A DNA stretch of 64,000 nucleotides, from NCBI RefSeq assembly GCF_038593855.1, contig NZ_CP151996.1, forward strand, positions 2,976,001 to 3,040,000, written 5' to 3'. Position 1 is the stretch's first letter; each line of letters opens with the position of its first letter. Origin of the DNA: Lysinibacillus sp. FSL M8-0337 (GTDB taxonomy: Bacteria > Bacillota > Bacilli > Bacillales_A > Planococcaceae). The translations under genes were made by a program, and so were the position numbers. Positions 40,733 to 49,326 of the stretch are shown one piece after another. The notes under the pieces are model-generated. The model saw nothing but the letters and a program-made list of their open reading frames with translations. It searched no databases and had not been told where the DNA came from.

Positions 40733-41158
40733 TTAAATTAAACTTTTTACTACTTTAGATATTATGGCTCCTTCTGCTTGACCAGATAATAATGGTTTTG
40801 CAATCTTCATCGCTTCGCCCATATTCATCCCTTTACTAACGCCTGCTGCTAGTAATTTTTCAGTAATTTCCTCTTCGCTTAATTGCTTAGGAAGGAAGGA
40901 TTTTAATAACACTAATTTTGCTTCTTCTTTTTCAATTAAATCTGCACGGCCCGCATTTTGCGCGCCTTCTAATGCTTGATTCGTTTGCTTTACTTCACGA
41001 TTAATGATGGCAATCTCCTCTGTTTGTGTTAGAGGTTCACCCTTTTCTTTCTCTGCTAAATCTAATGCTGATTTAACTAGGGTTAGCACACCTTTTGCTA
41101 AGACATCCTTTTCCTTCATTGCTGTTTTTAGTTGTTCAAATACTGCTGTTTTTAACAT
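40733..41158 (-). CDS. yqeY: GatB/YqeY domain protein
   Basis: This 141-aa protein matches the YqeY family, which resembles the tRNA-binding tail domain of GatB: LKTAMKEKDVLAKGVLTLVKS, then RADLIEKEEAKL and SGQAEGAIISKVVKSLI. The start ATG 41158 follows GAGGAGTGAG; an earlier ATG lacks a site. In B. subtilis yqeY follows rpsU; here it is 21 kb away and alone, so it must have its own promoter. The exact role is unproven. Confidence 0.92.
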   Translation of the reverse strand: MLKTAVFEQLKTAMKEKDVLAKGVLTLVKSALDLAEKEKGEPLTQTEEIAIINREVKQTNQALEGAQNAGRADLIEKEEAKLVLLKSFLPKQLSEEEITEKLLAAGVSKGMNMGEAMKIAKPLLSGQAEGAIISKVVKSLI

Positions 41159-41223
41159 CCAACTCACTCCTCTATCATTGCTAATTGTCAATGATTATTG
41201 CACATTGTGACGACCAAAACAAT

Positions 41224-41649
41224 TTATTTTGCTTTCTTTAACATTTCCACATCGGCCTTTGTTTCTAATATGTCAAGTGTTATCACGTTCATCTTTGCAT
41301 CCACTTTATCTATTTTTGCACTAAGATTTTGTTCTACTGAATCTAGCCTTGTTTCAACCGATCCTAATCTTTTTTCTATTGAATCTAGACTTGTTTCAAC
41401 CGATCCTAATCTTTTTTCTATTGAATCTATTCTCGTTTCAACCGACCCTAATCTTTTTTCTATTGAATCTATTCTCGTTTCAACCGATCCTAATCTTTTT
41501 TCTATTGAATCTATTCTCGTTTCAACCGATCCTAATCTTTTGTCTAGCGCTTCGATTTGTTGTTGAATCTCTGTTTTCACGCCCTGCACTTGTGTAGAAA
41601 GCTCCAAAATAGCTTGAAGAATTGCATTTTGATTGATTTCAGGATTCAT
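41224..41649 (-). CDS. Coiled-coil protein built of 14-residue repeats
   Basis: This 141-aa protein has five 14-residue repeats of the form KRLGSVETRIDSIE at about residues 37-106, two heptads each, so a continuous coiled coil. The flanks MNPEINQNAILQAILELS and AKMNVITLDILETKADVEML resemble small coiled-coil proteins of unknown role common in Bacilli. The DNA repeats are 42 bp and nearly identical, so copy number may vary between strains. ATG 41649 follows AAAGGAAG. It lies between the DUF1835 gene and yqeY. Confidence 0.75.
   Translation of the reverse strand: MNPEINQNAILQAILELSTQVQGVKTEIQQQIEALDKRLGSVETRIDSIEKRLGSVETRIDSIEKRLGSVETRIDSIEKRLGSVETSLDSIEKRLGSVETRLDSVEQNLSAKIDKVDAKMNVITLDILETKADVEMLKKAK
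41334..41544. repeat. In-frame 42-bp tandem repeats, five copies
   Basis: Units of the form TCTATTGAATCTA, then (G/T)(A/T)CT(C/T)GTTTCAACCGA(T/C)CCTAATCTTTTT, repeat five times in the coiled-coil gene. The third repeated unit differs by GACCCT for GATCCT, and the outer copies vary most. Confidence 0.9.
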
Positions 41650-41796
41650 AATCGACTTCCTTTCTTCAAATTTATCTATTCATTATTTATTCACTCGTTA
41701 TGTTCACTGATAAATGTTGCTAATCGACTAGAGTTATTCAAACTCTACTACACTATTCTATCTATGCTTTTTAATGAAGTCAAAACATCAAAAATT

Positions 41797-42813
41797 TCAA
41801 TTTGTCAAGAAGTCATCTTGCAATTTCACTTCATAAAAGCGCATAGCCTTCAAATCTCCTCGATACGAAAAAATGCCCTGCTTGATTAACGTTCGTAAAC
41901 GATACTCAATCCATTCGTCTCCTGTAAATTGTTGCATATGTCCGTACACTTCACCTATTAAACGTGCCGCCTTCCTAAACGCTACGTTACCATCTTCTTG
42001 ATACATCCGCTTAGCACATTCAATAATAAAATCATCATCTCGATTTTCATGTACGCTATGCAATAGCCCATTACATGTCCATGTTCGTAACAGATGAACT
42101 TCGTCTGCTAATAAGCTTTTACCTTCCTTAATTAAGGCTTCTCTTGCTTCATTCATTAGTTCACCCATGTCAAACTGTTCATAAAAATACAGGAGGTTTT
42201 CTTCATTCAATTCTCCTGAAGTTCGTGGATAATCCGCTATTTGTGTATGCATCTCTTTTTCATGAAAAGCCTTATACGTATCAATGACTCGCACTGTATT
42301 CACTTTGCCTTCTAGCATGGCTAGTACAAGTCTTAATCCTGTTTGTTCATGTGCATTTTGGCATGTCCAAATAACGATTTTTTGATGTGGTAAAATATTG
42401 TTTATTTTCTCGATAGCAGTTTGCATACATTGTCGATAATGATTACGTTCATCCTCGTCCATATTGTATCGTTTGTGGAACCATCCAAGTCTCGCTTCTA
42501 TTCCCGAAGCTTGATGTATATCTTTTACTGGCCCAATCGATAAATTATCTGGCCAAACAATAATATCCTCTGTCTTTTGATATTCTAACGTTCTAAATGC
42601 TGCTTTTAGACTTCCGGCTGGCGAATCACCAAAAACAATATGTATTGTCTGCGCTTTATCCATTTGTTCCTTATCTTCTGTCATATGTAGGAGTATTTGC
42701 TGCATGTCCTCACTCGACTTTCCATTTAATAGAGATATGAAAAGCATTGACTTTGCTTCCGCTTCACTTAGTTGATTGATTCTTTCTTTTAATCGATTCA
42801 CATCTTCCAACAT
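41797..42813 (-). CDS. DUF1835/DUF3658 domain protein
   Basis: This 338-aa protein has an N-terminal helical region, a DUF1835 domain starting at about residue 55 (HIVFGDSPAGSLKAAF, PDNLSIGPVKDI) and a C-terminal DUF3658 domain (WIEYRLRTLIKQGIF). The family is widespread in Bacilli with no known biochemistry. The start ATG 42813 (MLEDVNRLKERI) follows GGAGAGGA; the frame is open to 42897 without a site. No operon partner is evident. Confidence 0.8.
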   Translation of the reverse strand: MLEDVNRLKERINQLSEAEAKSMLFISLLNGKSSEDMQQILLHMTEDKEQMDKAQTIHIVFGDSPAGSLKAAFRTLEYQKTEDIIVWPDNLSIGPVKDIHQASGIEARLGWFHKRYNMDEDERNHYRQCMQTAIEKINNILPHQKIVIWTCQNAHEQTGLRLVLAMLEGKVNTVRVIDTYKAFHEKEMHTQIADYPRTSGELNEENLLYFYEQFDMGELMNEAREALIKEGKSLLADEVHLLRTWTCNGLLHSVHENRDDDFIIECAKRMYQEDGNVAFRKAARLIGEVYGHMQQFTGDEWIEYRLRTLIKQGIFSYRGDLKAMRFYEVKLQDDFLTN

Positions 42814-43120
42814 TCCATTCAAATCCTCTCCAACATTTATTTTTCTGGTTACTATCATAACAGCATTCCCCATTTCTCTTATCATAGCGCAATTCATGTT
42901 TTTTCTAAAATGTTCAACAACGCAAATAGTTGACCTTACCTTCCACTTCTCTTTAAAACAACTAAAACTTTAAATTTAAATAAACTGATTACGTTTTTCT
43001 ATTAATCGAACCATTCTTTCTATCAGAAAATGTATTGCTCATAAGGATTTATCATGCTAAGATGCCAATAATTCCTACAAAACTAATTTGTTAAGTAGGT
43101 AAAATAAAGGGGATGATGAT
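42814..43120. other. Divergent spacer before the cysK-like gene
   Basis: About 300 AT-rich bases; apart from the binding site GGGGATGATG of the plus-strand gene nothing can be supported. No T-box or S-box pattern was found upstream of the cysK-like gene. Confidence 0.4.
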
Positions 43121-44116
43121 ATGGGTCAAATTATTGCCAATACCATAAAGCAGTCGATAACCGAGTTAGTAGGGCATACACCACTATTAGCGTTAAATCA
43201 GTACACGAAAGAACTACAACTTGAAGCGGAAATTATTGCGAAGCTAGAATATTTTAATCCTACGAATAGTGTAAAAGATCGTATTGCTAAAGCGATGATT
43301 GAGGATGCTGAAGCACGTGGAGTTTTAACAAAGGACAAAACGATTATTGAAACAACAAGTGGGAATACTGGTATTGGGCTTGCGGCCATTGCAGCAGCAA
43401 AGGGCTATAAATTACGTATCTACATGCAAGATGGTGTAAGCGAAGAACGAACAAAGGTTGTGAAAGCATATGGAACTGAGGTTGTTCCATTTTCCGATGT
43501 ACCAGAGATGGTAGCGGCATTTGAAGAAACCGATGGCGATTTTGTTGAAACCATTAAAGTATTTAGAGAAACCGTCGTTGATAAGGAGGACAATGTCGTC
43601 TTTCTAAATCAACTGGATAATGAAGCCAACCCTAACATTCACGAACGCACTACTGGGCCAGAAATTTGGGCGGACACAGCAGGGCAAATTGATATTTTTG
43701 TTGCAGCAATTGGTACAGGAGGCACCATTAGTGGTGTAGGGGCTTATTTAAAATCCAAAAATCCAGCCATACAAATTATAGGCGTAGAACCCGCTATTAA
43801 TTCTATCGCTACAGTTGAACAGCCTGATATTATTGAAATTACAGGTGTACATCGCTTTTCAGATGCACAGGAAGCTCGCGTTCCGTCTAATGTTCATCTT
43901 GATCGGATTGATGAAGTGTTAGAAGTAGAAACAGATGAGGCCTATAAAGCTGCTCGCACTGTAGCGCAAACAGATGGTGTTTTAGTAGGTACTTCCTCTG
44001 GTGCGGCTTTGTTTGTTGCAACAACTCTTGCTAAACGTCCCGAAAACAAAGGGAAACGTATAGTCGTACTCTTTCCAGATACAGGATTGCGCTATTTATC
44101 TACCGATTTATTTTAA
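43121..44116 (+). CDS. PLP-dependent cysteine synthase family protein
   Basis: This 331-aa fold-type II PLP enzyme of the CysK/CBS family has the PLP lysine in NPTNSVKDRIA, the TSGNTG substrate loop, GTGGTISG for phosphate binding and GTSSGAA near the end. The likely reaction is O-acetylserine plus sulfide to cysteine, but paralogues with other beta-replacement activity exist and the main cysK is usually near ftsH elsewhere, so I leave the symbol empty. ATG 43121 follows GGGGATGATG. It stands alone and its 3' end overlaps the convergent VOC gene. Confidence 0.88.
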   Translation: MGQIIANTIKQSITELVGHTPLLALNQYTKELQLEAEIIAKLEYFNPTNSVKDRIAKAMIEDAEARGVLTKDKTIIETTSGNTGIGLAAIAAAKGYKLRIYMQDGVSEERTKVVKAYGTEVVPFSDVPEMVAAFEETDGDFVETIKVFRETVVDKEDNVVFLNQLDNEANPNIHERTTGPEIWADTAGQIDIFVAAIGTGGTISGVGAYLKSKNPAIQIIGVEPAINSIATVEQPDIIEITGVHRFSDAQEARVPSNVHLDRIDEVLEVETDEAYKAARTVAQTDGVLVGTSSGAALFVATTLAKRPENKGKRIVVLFPDTGLRYLSTDLF

Positions 44117-44834
44117 CGATAAAACGAAGGATAGCCTGTTGTCTATCCTTCGTTTGTTCCGAAATCGCAAAATTGCCATTAGCTGTCATAGATATCACAA
44201 TCTCTTTATTTACTTCTATTTGAATAGGACTGATTATCGCTTTTCGAGTAGAGAAATACCAAAGCCGTTCACTTGGACCAATTAATAGATAGGCTCCCTC
44301 TTCGTAATTTCCCATAAAGGTTAGCGCATCTAAGCGAATATCTTCCCCTTTTAATGGTGTTATATCATAATCCTTTAAACGCTCTACCACGTCTGCAATC
44401 GCATCTGTGGTTAAATTTATTTCTGCTATATCTTGTATATGTTCAATGGAAAATGTATCGGCATTAACGCTCGGATTGATTTGCTGCCGTGCTATCAACT
44501 CTACTACATTGTTCTCGGCATCATAAAAATAGCATGAATAGGCATCGATTGTTTTAAAATACACTTCATCCTCATCGTCCAAACTTAATACGTCTACACG
44601 CTCTTTTGCCCATTTTTTCGCTAACTGAAATAAATTACTAGGGATATTGAAGGCGAAATGATATTGCTTTGCAACAGAAGCATCTAGTTTTTCGAATCGA
44701 ACATTGCTCTCCCCAGCAACTATGTCAAAAAAATGGGTCCCCTCATCTAATAATTCAAATCCTAATAAGGTACAGTAAAATTCCTTCATTTTATGTAAAT
44801 CATACGCGTAAAGTTTTATTTTAGTAATTCTCAT
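44100..44834 (-). CDS. VOC (glyoxalase-like) family protein
   Basis: This 244-aa protein has an N-terminal VOC module (MRITKIKLYAYDLHKMKEFY to DAENNVVELIAR) and a second, more divergent half that may be another VOC module. ATG 44834 lies 7 bases from GGGGGTGA; a TTG one codon earlier is possible. Its last codons overlap the cysK-like gene by 17 bases, and the shared hairpin lies in its coding sequence. The substrate is unknown. Confidence 0.8.
   Translation of the reverse strand: MRITKIKLYAYDLHKMKEFYCTLLGFELLDEGTHFFDIVAGESNVRFEKLDASVAKQYHFAFNIPSNLFQLAKKWAKERVDVLSLDDEDEVYFKTIDAYSCYFYDAENNVVELIARQQINPSVNADTFSIEHIQDIAEINLTTDAIADVVERLKDYDITPLKGEDIRLDALTFMGNYEEGAYLLIGPSERLWYFSTRKAIISPIQIEVNKEIVISMTANGNFAISEQTKDRQQAILRFIVKINR
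44123..44154 (+). terminator. Terminator of the cysK-like gene, inside the VOC 3' end
   Basis: AACGAAGGATAG (44123-44134) pairs with CTATCCTTCGTT (44143-44154), perfect 12-bp stem, then TGTT. It begins 7 bases after the cysK stop. Confidence 0.78.
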
Positions 44835-44948
44835 CAATCCGTCACCCCCTTAGCTTTTGATATCATTTACTGTACTAAATAACAGATACATGTTCCTCAT
44901 GCAAAAGAATGAAGATTTAGAAAATATACTTTAGGTTTCTATATAACC

Positions 44949-45287
44949 CTATATCGGAGTACGATCTCCTCTACTATTTGGCTGCGAAATAACCAAAAAT
45001 TCCACATCTTCCTGTGAATCATTGCGCATTTGGTGCGGCTGAAATGGTGGTACTTCAATTCCTTCATGGGGCAATAATATAATCCGTTCTTCGCCTATTT
45101 CCATTGTTGCTATACCTGATAGCACGAAAAAGAATTGTTGTGCTTGATGGTGGTAATGACAAACTTCCGTTGTATTGGCAGGCATTCGTTCATGAATAAT
45201 ACTTAATTCATTATTTTTAACTAAATGCCAGCCATCACATTGTTTGCCCCATATGTAATGCTCCGCATGTTCTTTACTGATTTTCAA
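44949..45287 (-). CDS. Cupin domain protein
   Basis: This 112-aa single-domain cupin has motif 1 around HYHHQAQQFFFVLSG (metal-binding His residues) and motif 2 around PHEGIEVPPFQPHQM. Many such proteins are mannose-6-phosphate isomerase-like or bind small ligands; the function is open. The start is TTG 45287, behind GGGAG. It is followed by a 67-aa gene upstream in the same direction, possibly co-expressed. Confidence 0.85.
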   Translation of the reverse strand: MKISKEHAEHYIWGKQCDGWHLVKNNELSIIHERMPANTTEVCHYHHQAQQFFFVLSGIATMEIGEERIILLPHEGIEVPPFQPHQMRNDSQEDVEFLVISQPNSRGDRTPI

Positions 45288-45363
45288 CTAAAACAACTCC
45301 CTGTTCAAATAGGCCAAATCCCCTTTTAAAATCAGTAATACTGGTTTTCGTGAATTTGGACTG

Positions 45364-45567
45364 CTATTGTACTTTTATTTTTTCAACAGTCGCAACATAC
45401 ATGGATTCTTTTTGTATTTTAATGTACTGATACTTGGTTTCCTTGCAGTACCCCTCACTCTTCAAATACTTTTTTAGTTGCGATTTTTTAACAAAAACGT
45501 TTTCTGCTTCCTCATATTCTTGGTCATCTGTTTTTTTGGTAATAACCATCATATAAAACTTCGTCAC
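45364..45567 (-). CDS. Small hypothetical protein (67 aa)
   Basis: Charged Lys/Glu-rich protein (TKFYMMVITKKTDDQEYEEA) with no recognised domain. The start is GTG 45567 with AAGGGGGA at good spacing. It sits 12 bases after the TPR gene stop, so the two are probably co-transcribed, and perhaps with the cupin gene downstream. Confidence 0.6.
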   Translation of the reverse strand: MTKFYMMVITKKTDDQEYEEAENVFVKKSQLKKYLKSEGYCKETKYQYIKIQKESMYVATVEKIKVQ

Positions 45568-45579
45568 ATTATTCCCCCT

Positions 45580-46068
45580 TTATTGCCATACTTTATCTAA
45601 TTGATGTGCATAAAAATGAATCGCATTTTTATAACTAAGTATTTCAGCATCTCTTGTCGTATATAGTAAGCATTCTAATAAAAGCTCCATCGCCTTACTA
45701 TGCTCGTCTAGATTATATAAAGTCATGGCATAAAAGACTTGTAATGCTTTATTAGTCGGAAATAAGTCGATTCCTTTTAAAAACGTCGATTGTGCTTTTT
45801 TATACTGCCCTAACGTTCTATATGTACTACCAAGCCCTATAAATGCTCCTTCTAAATCTTTGCCAGATAGCCCTTGTTGAATTGCTTTTTCATAGTATGG
45901 TACCGCTTGTGACTCTTCTCCCAAAACATCAAAGCTCCAAGCACATTGATAGTTCACAAACGCATCATTCGGGTATTGTTCTACCATTTTTAACAACAAG
46001 TGATTTGATTCTTTCTTCTTTTCCTCATTTCGTAATTGGATTGCCCTTGCAAGTTGTTGTTCGTACAA
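45580..46068 (-). CDS. TPR repeat protein
   Basis: This 162-aa all-helical protein has TPR-like units: DAFVNYQCAWSFDVLGEESQ, then AFIGLGSTYRTLGQYKKAQS, then ALQVFYAMTLYNLDEHSKAM. It is probably a small protein-protein scaffold. TTG 46068 follows AAAGGAGC. It lies 60 bases downstream of the SUKH gene on the same strand. Confidence 0.78.
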   Translation of the reverse strand: MYEQQLARAIQLRNEEKKKESNHLLLKMVEQYPNDAFVNYQCAWSFDVLGEESQAVPYYEKAIQQGLSGKDLEGAFIGLGSTYRTLGQYKKAQSTFLKGIDLFPTNKALQVFYAMTLYNLDEHSKAMELLLECLLYTTRDAEILSYKNAIHFYAHQLDKVWQ

Positions 46069-46128
46069 TGTTATTAGCTCCTTTTAAACAAAATGGCACT
46101 TTCCGTAAGCCCCGTCATGCATCCCAAA

Positions 46129-46782
46129 TTAAATTGTTAATTTCATTAAACGTCTAAAGCGCTTTGCATGTTGACTGTCTGGTAAAAGACCACTTCGAGC
46201 ATTCGATGTAAATGCTAGCCACTGCCAATCTTCACCACCAACAAATGCTAACCTAGACCATTTTTCTAGAAAATCAATAAAGTTATCCGCTAATTTATAG
46301 CCATGACCTTCTCCATCATCATGACTTAAATAAACAATAGAAGCATCAGCATTGTTATCAACGATATTAAATGCAATGTAATCTCCATTGCCGACCTCGT
46401 AAAAAGCAAATGTATGATGCCATACTTTATCGTAATCATGTTGTGGATCTGAAAAAACTTCCTTAATCCACGCGTTTTTATCATTATTTATCTCGTTCAA
46501 TAATTCCAAATCCCAATGAAGCATTCCACTAAAGATTCCATCTAGTTCACCTTCTAGTTGGTAATCATCTGGAAAAACCCAACGGAAGTATAATGCTGAT
46601 GAAAACTCCAGTAGCACTTTTTTAAAACTTTTAGGAATCTGGAAACCTAATTGGTTCTCACAGTGTGCAATTTGTTGTAGCGTCGCAGGGGCACCAATAT
46701 CTACTGCTGATACTTCTCCACCAATCGCAACCATTCGCTCCACTATATTGTGAACTCTCTGCTCGAATATATGATAATCCAT
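46129..46782 (-). CDS. SMI1/KNR4 (SUKH) family protein
   Basis: This 217-aa protein has the SUKH core: ATLQQIAHCENQLGFQIPKS with FKKVLLEFSSA, and later GNGDYIAFNIVDNN and SIVYLSHDDGEGHGYKLADN. SUKH proteins often act as immunity proteins against polymorphic toxins, but many are solitary; no toxin gene is seen nearby. ATG 46782 lies 7 bases from GGAGGGAGGGG (TTG 46788 is possible). The downstream TPR gene may be in the same operon. Confidence 0.82.
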   Translation of the reverse strand: MDYHIFEQRVHNIVERMVAIGGEVSAVDIGAPATLQQIAHCENQLGFQIPKSFKKVLLEFSSALYFRWVFPDDYQLEGELDGIFSGMLHWDLELLNEINNDKNAWIKEVFSDPQHDYDKVWHHTFAFYEVGNGDYIAFNIVDNNADASIVYLSHDDGEGHGYKLADNFIDFLEKWSRLAFVGGEDWQWLAFTSNARSGLLPDSQHAKRFRRLMKLTI

Positions 46783-46903
46783 GTTCAATCCCCTCCCTCC
46801 TACAACTAAAATGTGTTACTTTCTTATTCTTTTATCATAATACACATATGATATTTAGTCAGTTATATTTTTCCATTATTTCAGGATTCGTTGCACAATA
46901 AAA

Positions 46904-46939
46904 AATGACCAAGGTCACATCGTATGCTTACTTGGTCAT
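46904..46939 (-). terminator. Terminator after the 65-aa membrane protein gene
   Basis: ATGACCAAG (46905-46913) pairs with CTTGGTCAT (46931-46939); the minus-strand tail is TTTTTTATTG. Confidence 0.82.
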
Positions 46940-46953
46940 CTTATACCCGTATA

Positions 46954-47151
46954 TTAACACGTTGTCTTTTTACACTTTTTAATTTGATAGACGACGCCAA
47001 TAATTACATTTGCAACAAAAAGAAAATTAAATGGATTAAAAATTATCCACATTATATTGGCTTCTAAAGCAAGTTGTAATAGAATCCATAAAATCCAAAT
47101 AACAATTTGACTTAATATCATTGGTATACTAAACCAATCTCTTATTTCCAT
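46954..47151 (-). CDS. Small membrane protein (65 aa)
   Basis: Two hydrophobic segments (IPMILSQIVIWILWILLQLA and MWIIFNPFNFLFVANVIIGV) and a basic Cys-containing tail (KKCKKTTC). ATG 47151 follows AGGATG. It is followed by a terminator. The first residues MEIR and the surrounding 14 bases match those of the next small gene upstream, suggesting related or co-evolved starts. The function is unknown. Confidence 0.55.
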   Translation of the reverse strand: MEIRDWFSIPMILSQIVIWILWILLQLALEANIMWIIFNPFNFLFVANVIIGVVYQIKKCKKTTC

Positions 47152-47179
47152 ATATCAACATCCTATTAATCTATTAAGT

Positions 47180-47356
47180 TCAAGACTCTCTTTTCGATTT
47201 TTTGTATTCTTTATAACTCAAATAAATAGAAATAATTATTAAAACAGCCATAAAAAAGTTAATAATAGATTTGGCATCTGAAGATATAGATAAATATGAT
47301 GCACCACAGCTTATGACGGCTGCTATTATCGCTAAATAATATGGTCTTATTTCCAT
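47180..47356 (-). CDS. Small membrane protein (58 aa)
   Basis: Reads MEIRPYYLAIIAAVISCGAS..., with two hydrophobic segments (about 6-20 and 33-48) and a charged tail SYKEYKKSKRES. AAGGGGA lies 9 bases before ATG 47356. It is 28 bases upstream of the 65-aa membrane gene and shares ATATGGAAATAAGA at the start. It is short but well formed; probably the first gene of a two-gene unit. Confidence 0.5.
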   Translation of the reverse strand: MEIRPYYLAIIAAVISCGASYLSISSDAKSIINFFMAVLIIISIYLSYKEYKKSKRES

Positions 47357-47369
47357 ATAACTAGTCCCC

Positions 47370-47525
47370 TTACCAAGTACTGATTTTCTTCAATGCTTGT
47401 AAATACGTTAATTCTTCATTATTAATAGACTTTAATAACGATATAATCGTATCATCAGTTAACGCTACATTTTTCGAAAAGGCATAATCTTTTAATAGTG
47501 CAATATAGCCTGATATTAAGGCTCG
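47370..47525 (-). pseudogene. 3' remnant of a degraded gene
   Basis: An open frame of about 51 codons ends in LKKISTW-stop and contains LISGYIALLKDYAFSKNV and DDTIISLLKSINNEELTY, protein-like in composition. It lacks any start codon with a ribosome binding site and is cut by TAA just upstream. It is probably the tail of a helical protein whose 5' part is lost. Confidence 0.4.
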
Positions 47526-47849
47526 ATATTAAAAACTAAAACCCAGTATAAATCTGCTCTAATACCTCTATTTGTATTTCCATTGTGATACTCTACTCTA
47601 AAAGTAATATTATATAATTTCAACATCGTATAGCTATAGCTAAACTATCCCCGAGTTAACAATAACTTATCATTGATAACGATTCTCATACAATAGTCAA
47701 ATTACTTTATTTTTTTGAAAAATTTAGACATTTTTTAATAATAATTTTAGGATTACATAAAAAATATCATCTTTCCGATGGCTTTTATTTTTCTTTTTTT
47801 AATTCTACCCTCCCAATTTGACAGCATTTTGATACGAATATACAATAAA
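47526..47849. other. AT-rich spacer
   Basis: About 320 bases, very AT-rich, no supported gene. It may contain decayed DNA from the gene whose tail remains at 47370-47525. Confidence 0.35.
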
Positions 47850-47876
47850 AACCACCCTAAATAGAGTGGCATTTAT
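47850..47876 (-). terminator. Weak terminator of the DUF2306 gene
   Basis: CCAC (47853) and GTGG (47867) around CCTAAATAGA, minus-strand tail TTTTTATT, 7 bases after the stop. Confidence 0.5.
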
Positions 47877-47882
47877 CCTAAC

Positions 47883-48518
47883 CTATTTAACTATTGTGCT
47901 TCTTTCTTGAAGTGTCCGCCCAATAATCCACTGCGCAACTATAAGATTCGGTACCCAACATAACCATGAAATGATAGGATAACTAATCATAAAATTTTCG
48001 AATCCAAATAATGCAGTAAATAATGGTAGCCACATTCTTAAAGTTACCGCAGCAAAAGTTAATGAATAATTGCGTATCATCCATTTTTGGTGTTCATAAA
48101 CATTATGTTTTTTAATTTTCGTAACCGCTTGATAACCGGTAATGACCCAGAAAATAGCTAACATACTAAAACCGAGCTGTGACACAAATCCGCCTGTCGC
48201 ATAAAACGCTAAATAAAGACCTGCAATACTGCCGAATAAAATGCCTATCATATAGACCTTCCCTGCTATACGATGACGCTTCCTATTTTTTTCTCTAAAT
48301 TTTGAAGATAGTGTAAAGGGACCTATTACTAAAGCCACTACACTACATACAATATGGATATAAAGCAAGGTATACCAGTGCGAATCCAATGTATCCATAA
48401 ACATCAGTTTCATGCGAACAAAGCCTGCCTGATGGGCATCCATTATTAAATATTGAACTATGGAGTATCCAGCTATTCCAATAGCTAAGCAACTAAACAT
48501 TAACGTAAGTTTTTTCAT
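47883..48518 (-). CDS. DUF2306 membrane protein
   Basis: This 211-aa protein has six to seven membrane helices and the DUF2306 pattern: H in WYTLLYIHIVCSVVALVIGP, then RKRHRIAGKVYMIGILFG and HQKWMIRNYSLTFAAVTLR. Conserved His residues recall cytochrome b-like membrane proteins, but no function is proven. ATG 48518 follows AGGGGA; the frame is open to 48548. Confidence 0.82.
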   Translation of the reverse strand: MKKLTLMFSCLAIGIAGYSIVQYLIMDAHQAGFVRMKLMFMDTLDSHWYTLLYIHIVCSVVALVIGPFTLSSKFREKNRKRHRIAGKVYMIGILFGSIAGLYLAFYATGGFVSQLGFSMLAIFWVITGYQAVTKIKKHNVYEHQKWMIRNYSLTFAAVTLRMWLPLFTALFGFENFMISYPIISWLCWVPNLIVAQWIIGRTLQERSTIVK

Positions 48519-48789
48519 TTTACAGTCCCCTAAAAATTGATTTATCAAAAAATGTCGTGCTACATTTCTTAATGTAACATGCCATTTTAGAAGATTTGTA
48601 ATTTATACAGTAAGTGGTAAATAAAGCAGTATAAGAGGACTTATATTGTGAGTATCATTATTTAGCTATTGTGTAAAAAAAATCTATTCATCAAATATAA
48701 AATAATGATATAAAGTTATCAATTAGCGTTGACGGCTAGTCTACTCGATTCGGATGTTCACAAGCGATTCTTCTTTTGCCCAGATGTAT

Positions 48790-49326
48790 TTATTTCTTAA
48801 TCTTTTTTTCAAACCATCCAAATGCCACTTCTGCCTCGATATATCCATCATTGGGTGAAACTAAAAAAATTACAAAGGATTCTCCTGATGGAAATATAAA
48901 TTTTCCATCTTCATCACTTGCCAATGTACTTTGTGGAGGTACAATGCGTTTAAATGCATTTACGCCCTGTTTTGGAAATCCACTTACATGTTCAGCAAAC
49001 TCAATTTTCACTTCTGGCTTTGGAAGTGGCGAAATGGCCTGATTTGCAGATGTTACGTTTTTAGAAATCATCGCATTTCCAGGAGCTATTGCATTAAACC
49101 AAATTTCAGCAACAAATGGTTGATTCGAGTGATTTGTAATGGTAAACGCATTTACATATAAATCTACATTTGAATAATGCGGATTACTCAAGCTTCCCCA
49201 GGCATTTTTCCCTTTCCCTAAACAAATCGGTTCCGTTTGACCAACAAAATATCGTCCTTGTATGGATTGATACAATGGATTAGGAATATTAACAGCCTTA
49301 ATAAAACGGTCATGATTTGTCATCAA
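48790..49326 (-). CDS. Hypothetical protein, probably DUF6143 family
   Basis: This 178-aa soluble protein has a beta-rich pattern: GRYFVGQTEPICLGKGKNAW, NVDLYVNAFTITNHSNQPFV and AEIWFNAIAPGNA. I associate it with DUF6143, found in spore-formers, from memory of the sequence pattern. No signal peptide. Start TTG 49326 or ATG 49323 behind AAGGAG. It is divergent from the 49552 gene. Confidence 0.6.
   Translation of the reverse strand: MMTNHDRFIKAVNIPNPLYQSIQGRYFVGQTEPICLGKGKNAWGSLSNPHYSNVDLYVNAFTITNHSNQPFVAEIWFNAIAPGNAMISKNVTSANQAISPLPKPEVKIEFAEHVSGFPKQGVNAFKRIVPPQSTLASDEDGKFIFPSGESFVIFLVSPNDGYIEAEVAFGWFEKKIKK

Noticed and set aside
43000-43120. T-box, S-box or CymR site before the cysK-like gene
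   Set aside because: No T-box sequence, no SAM riboswitch core and no convincing CymR motif could be found.
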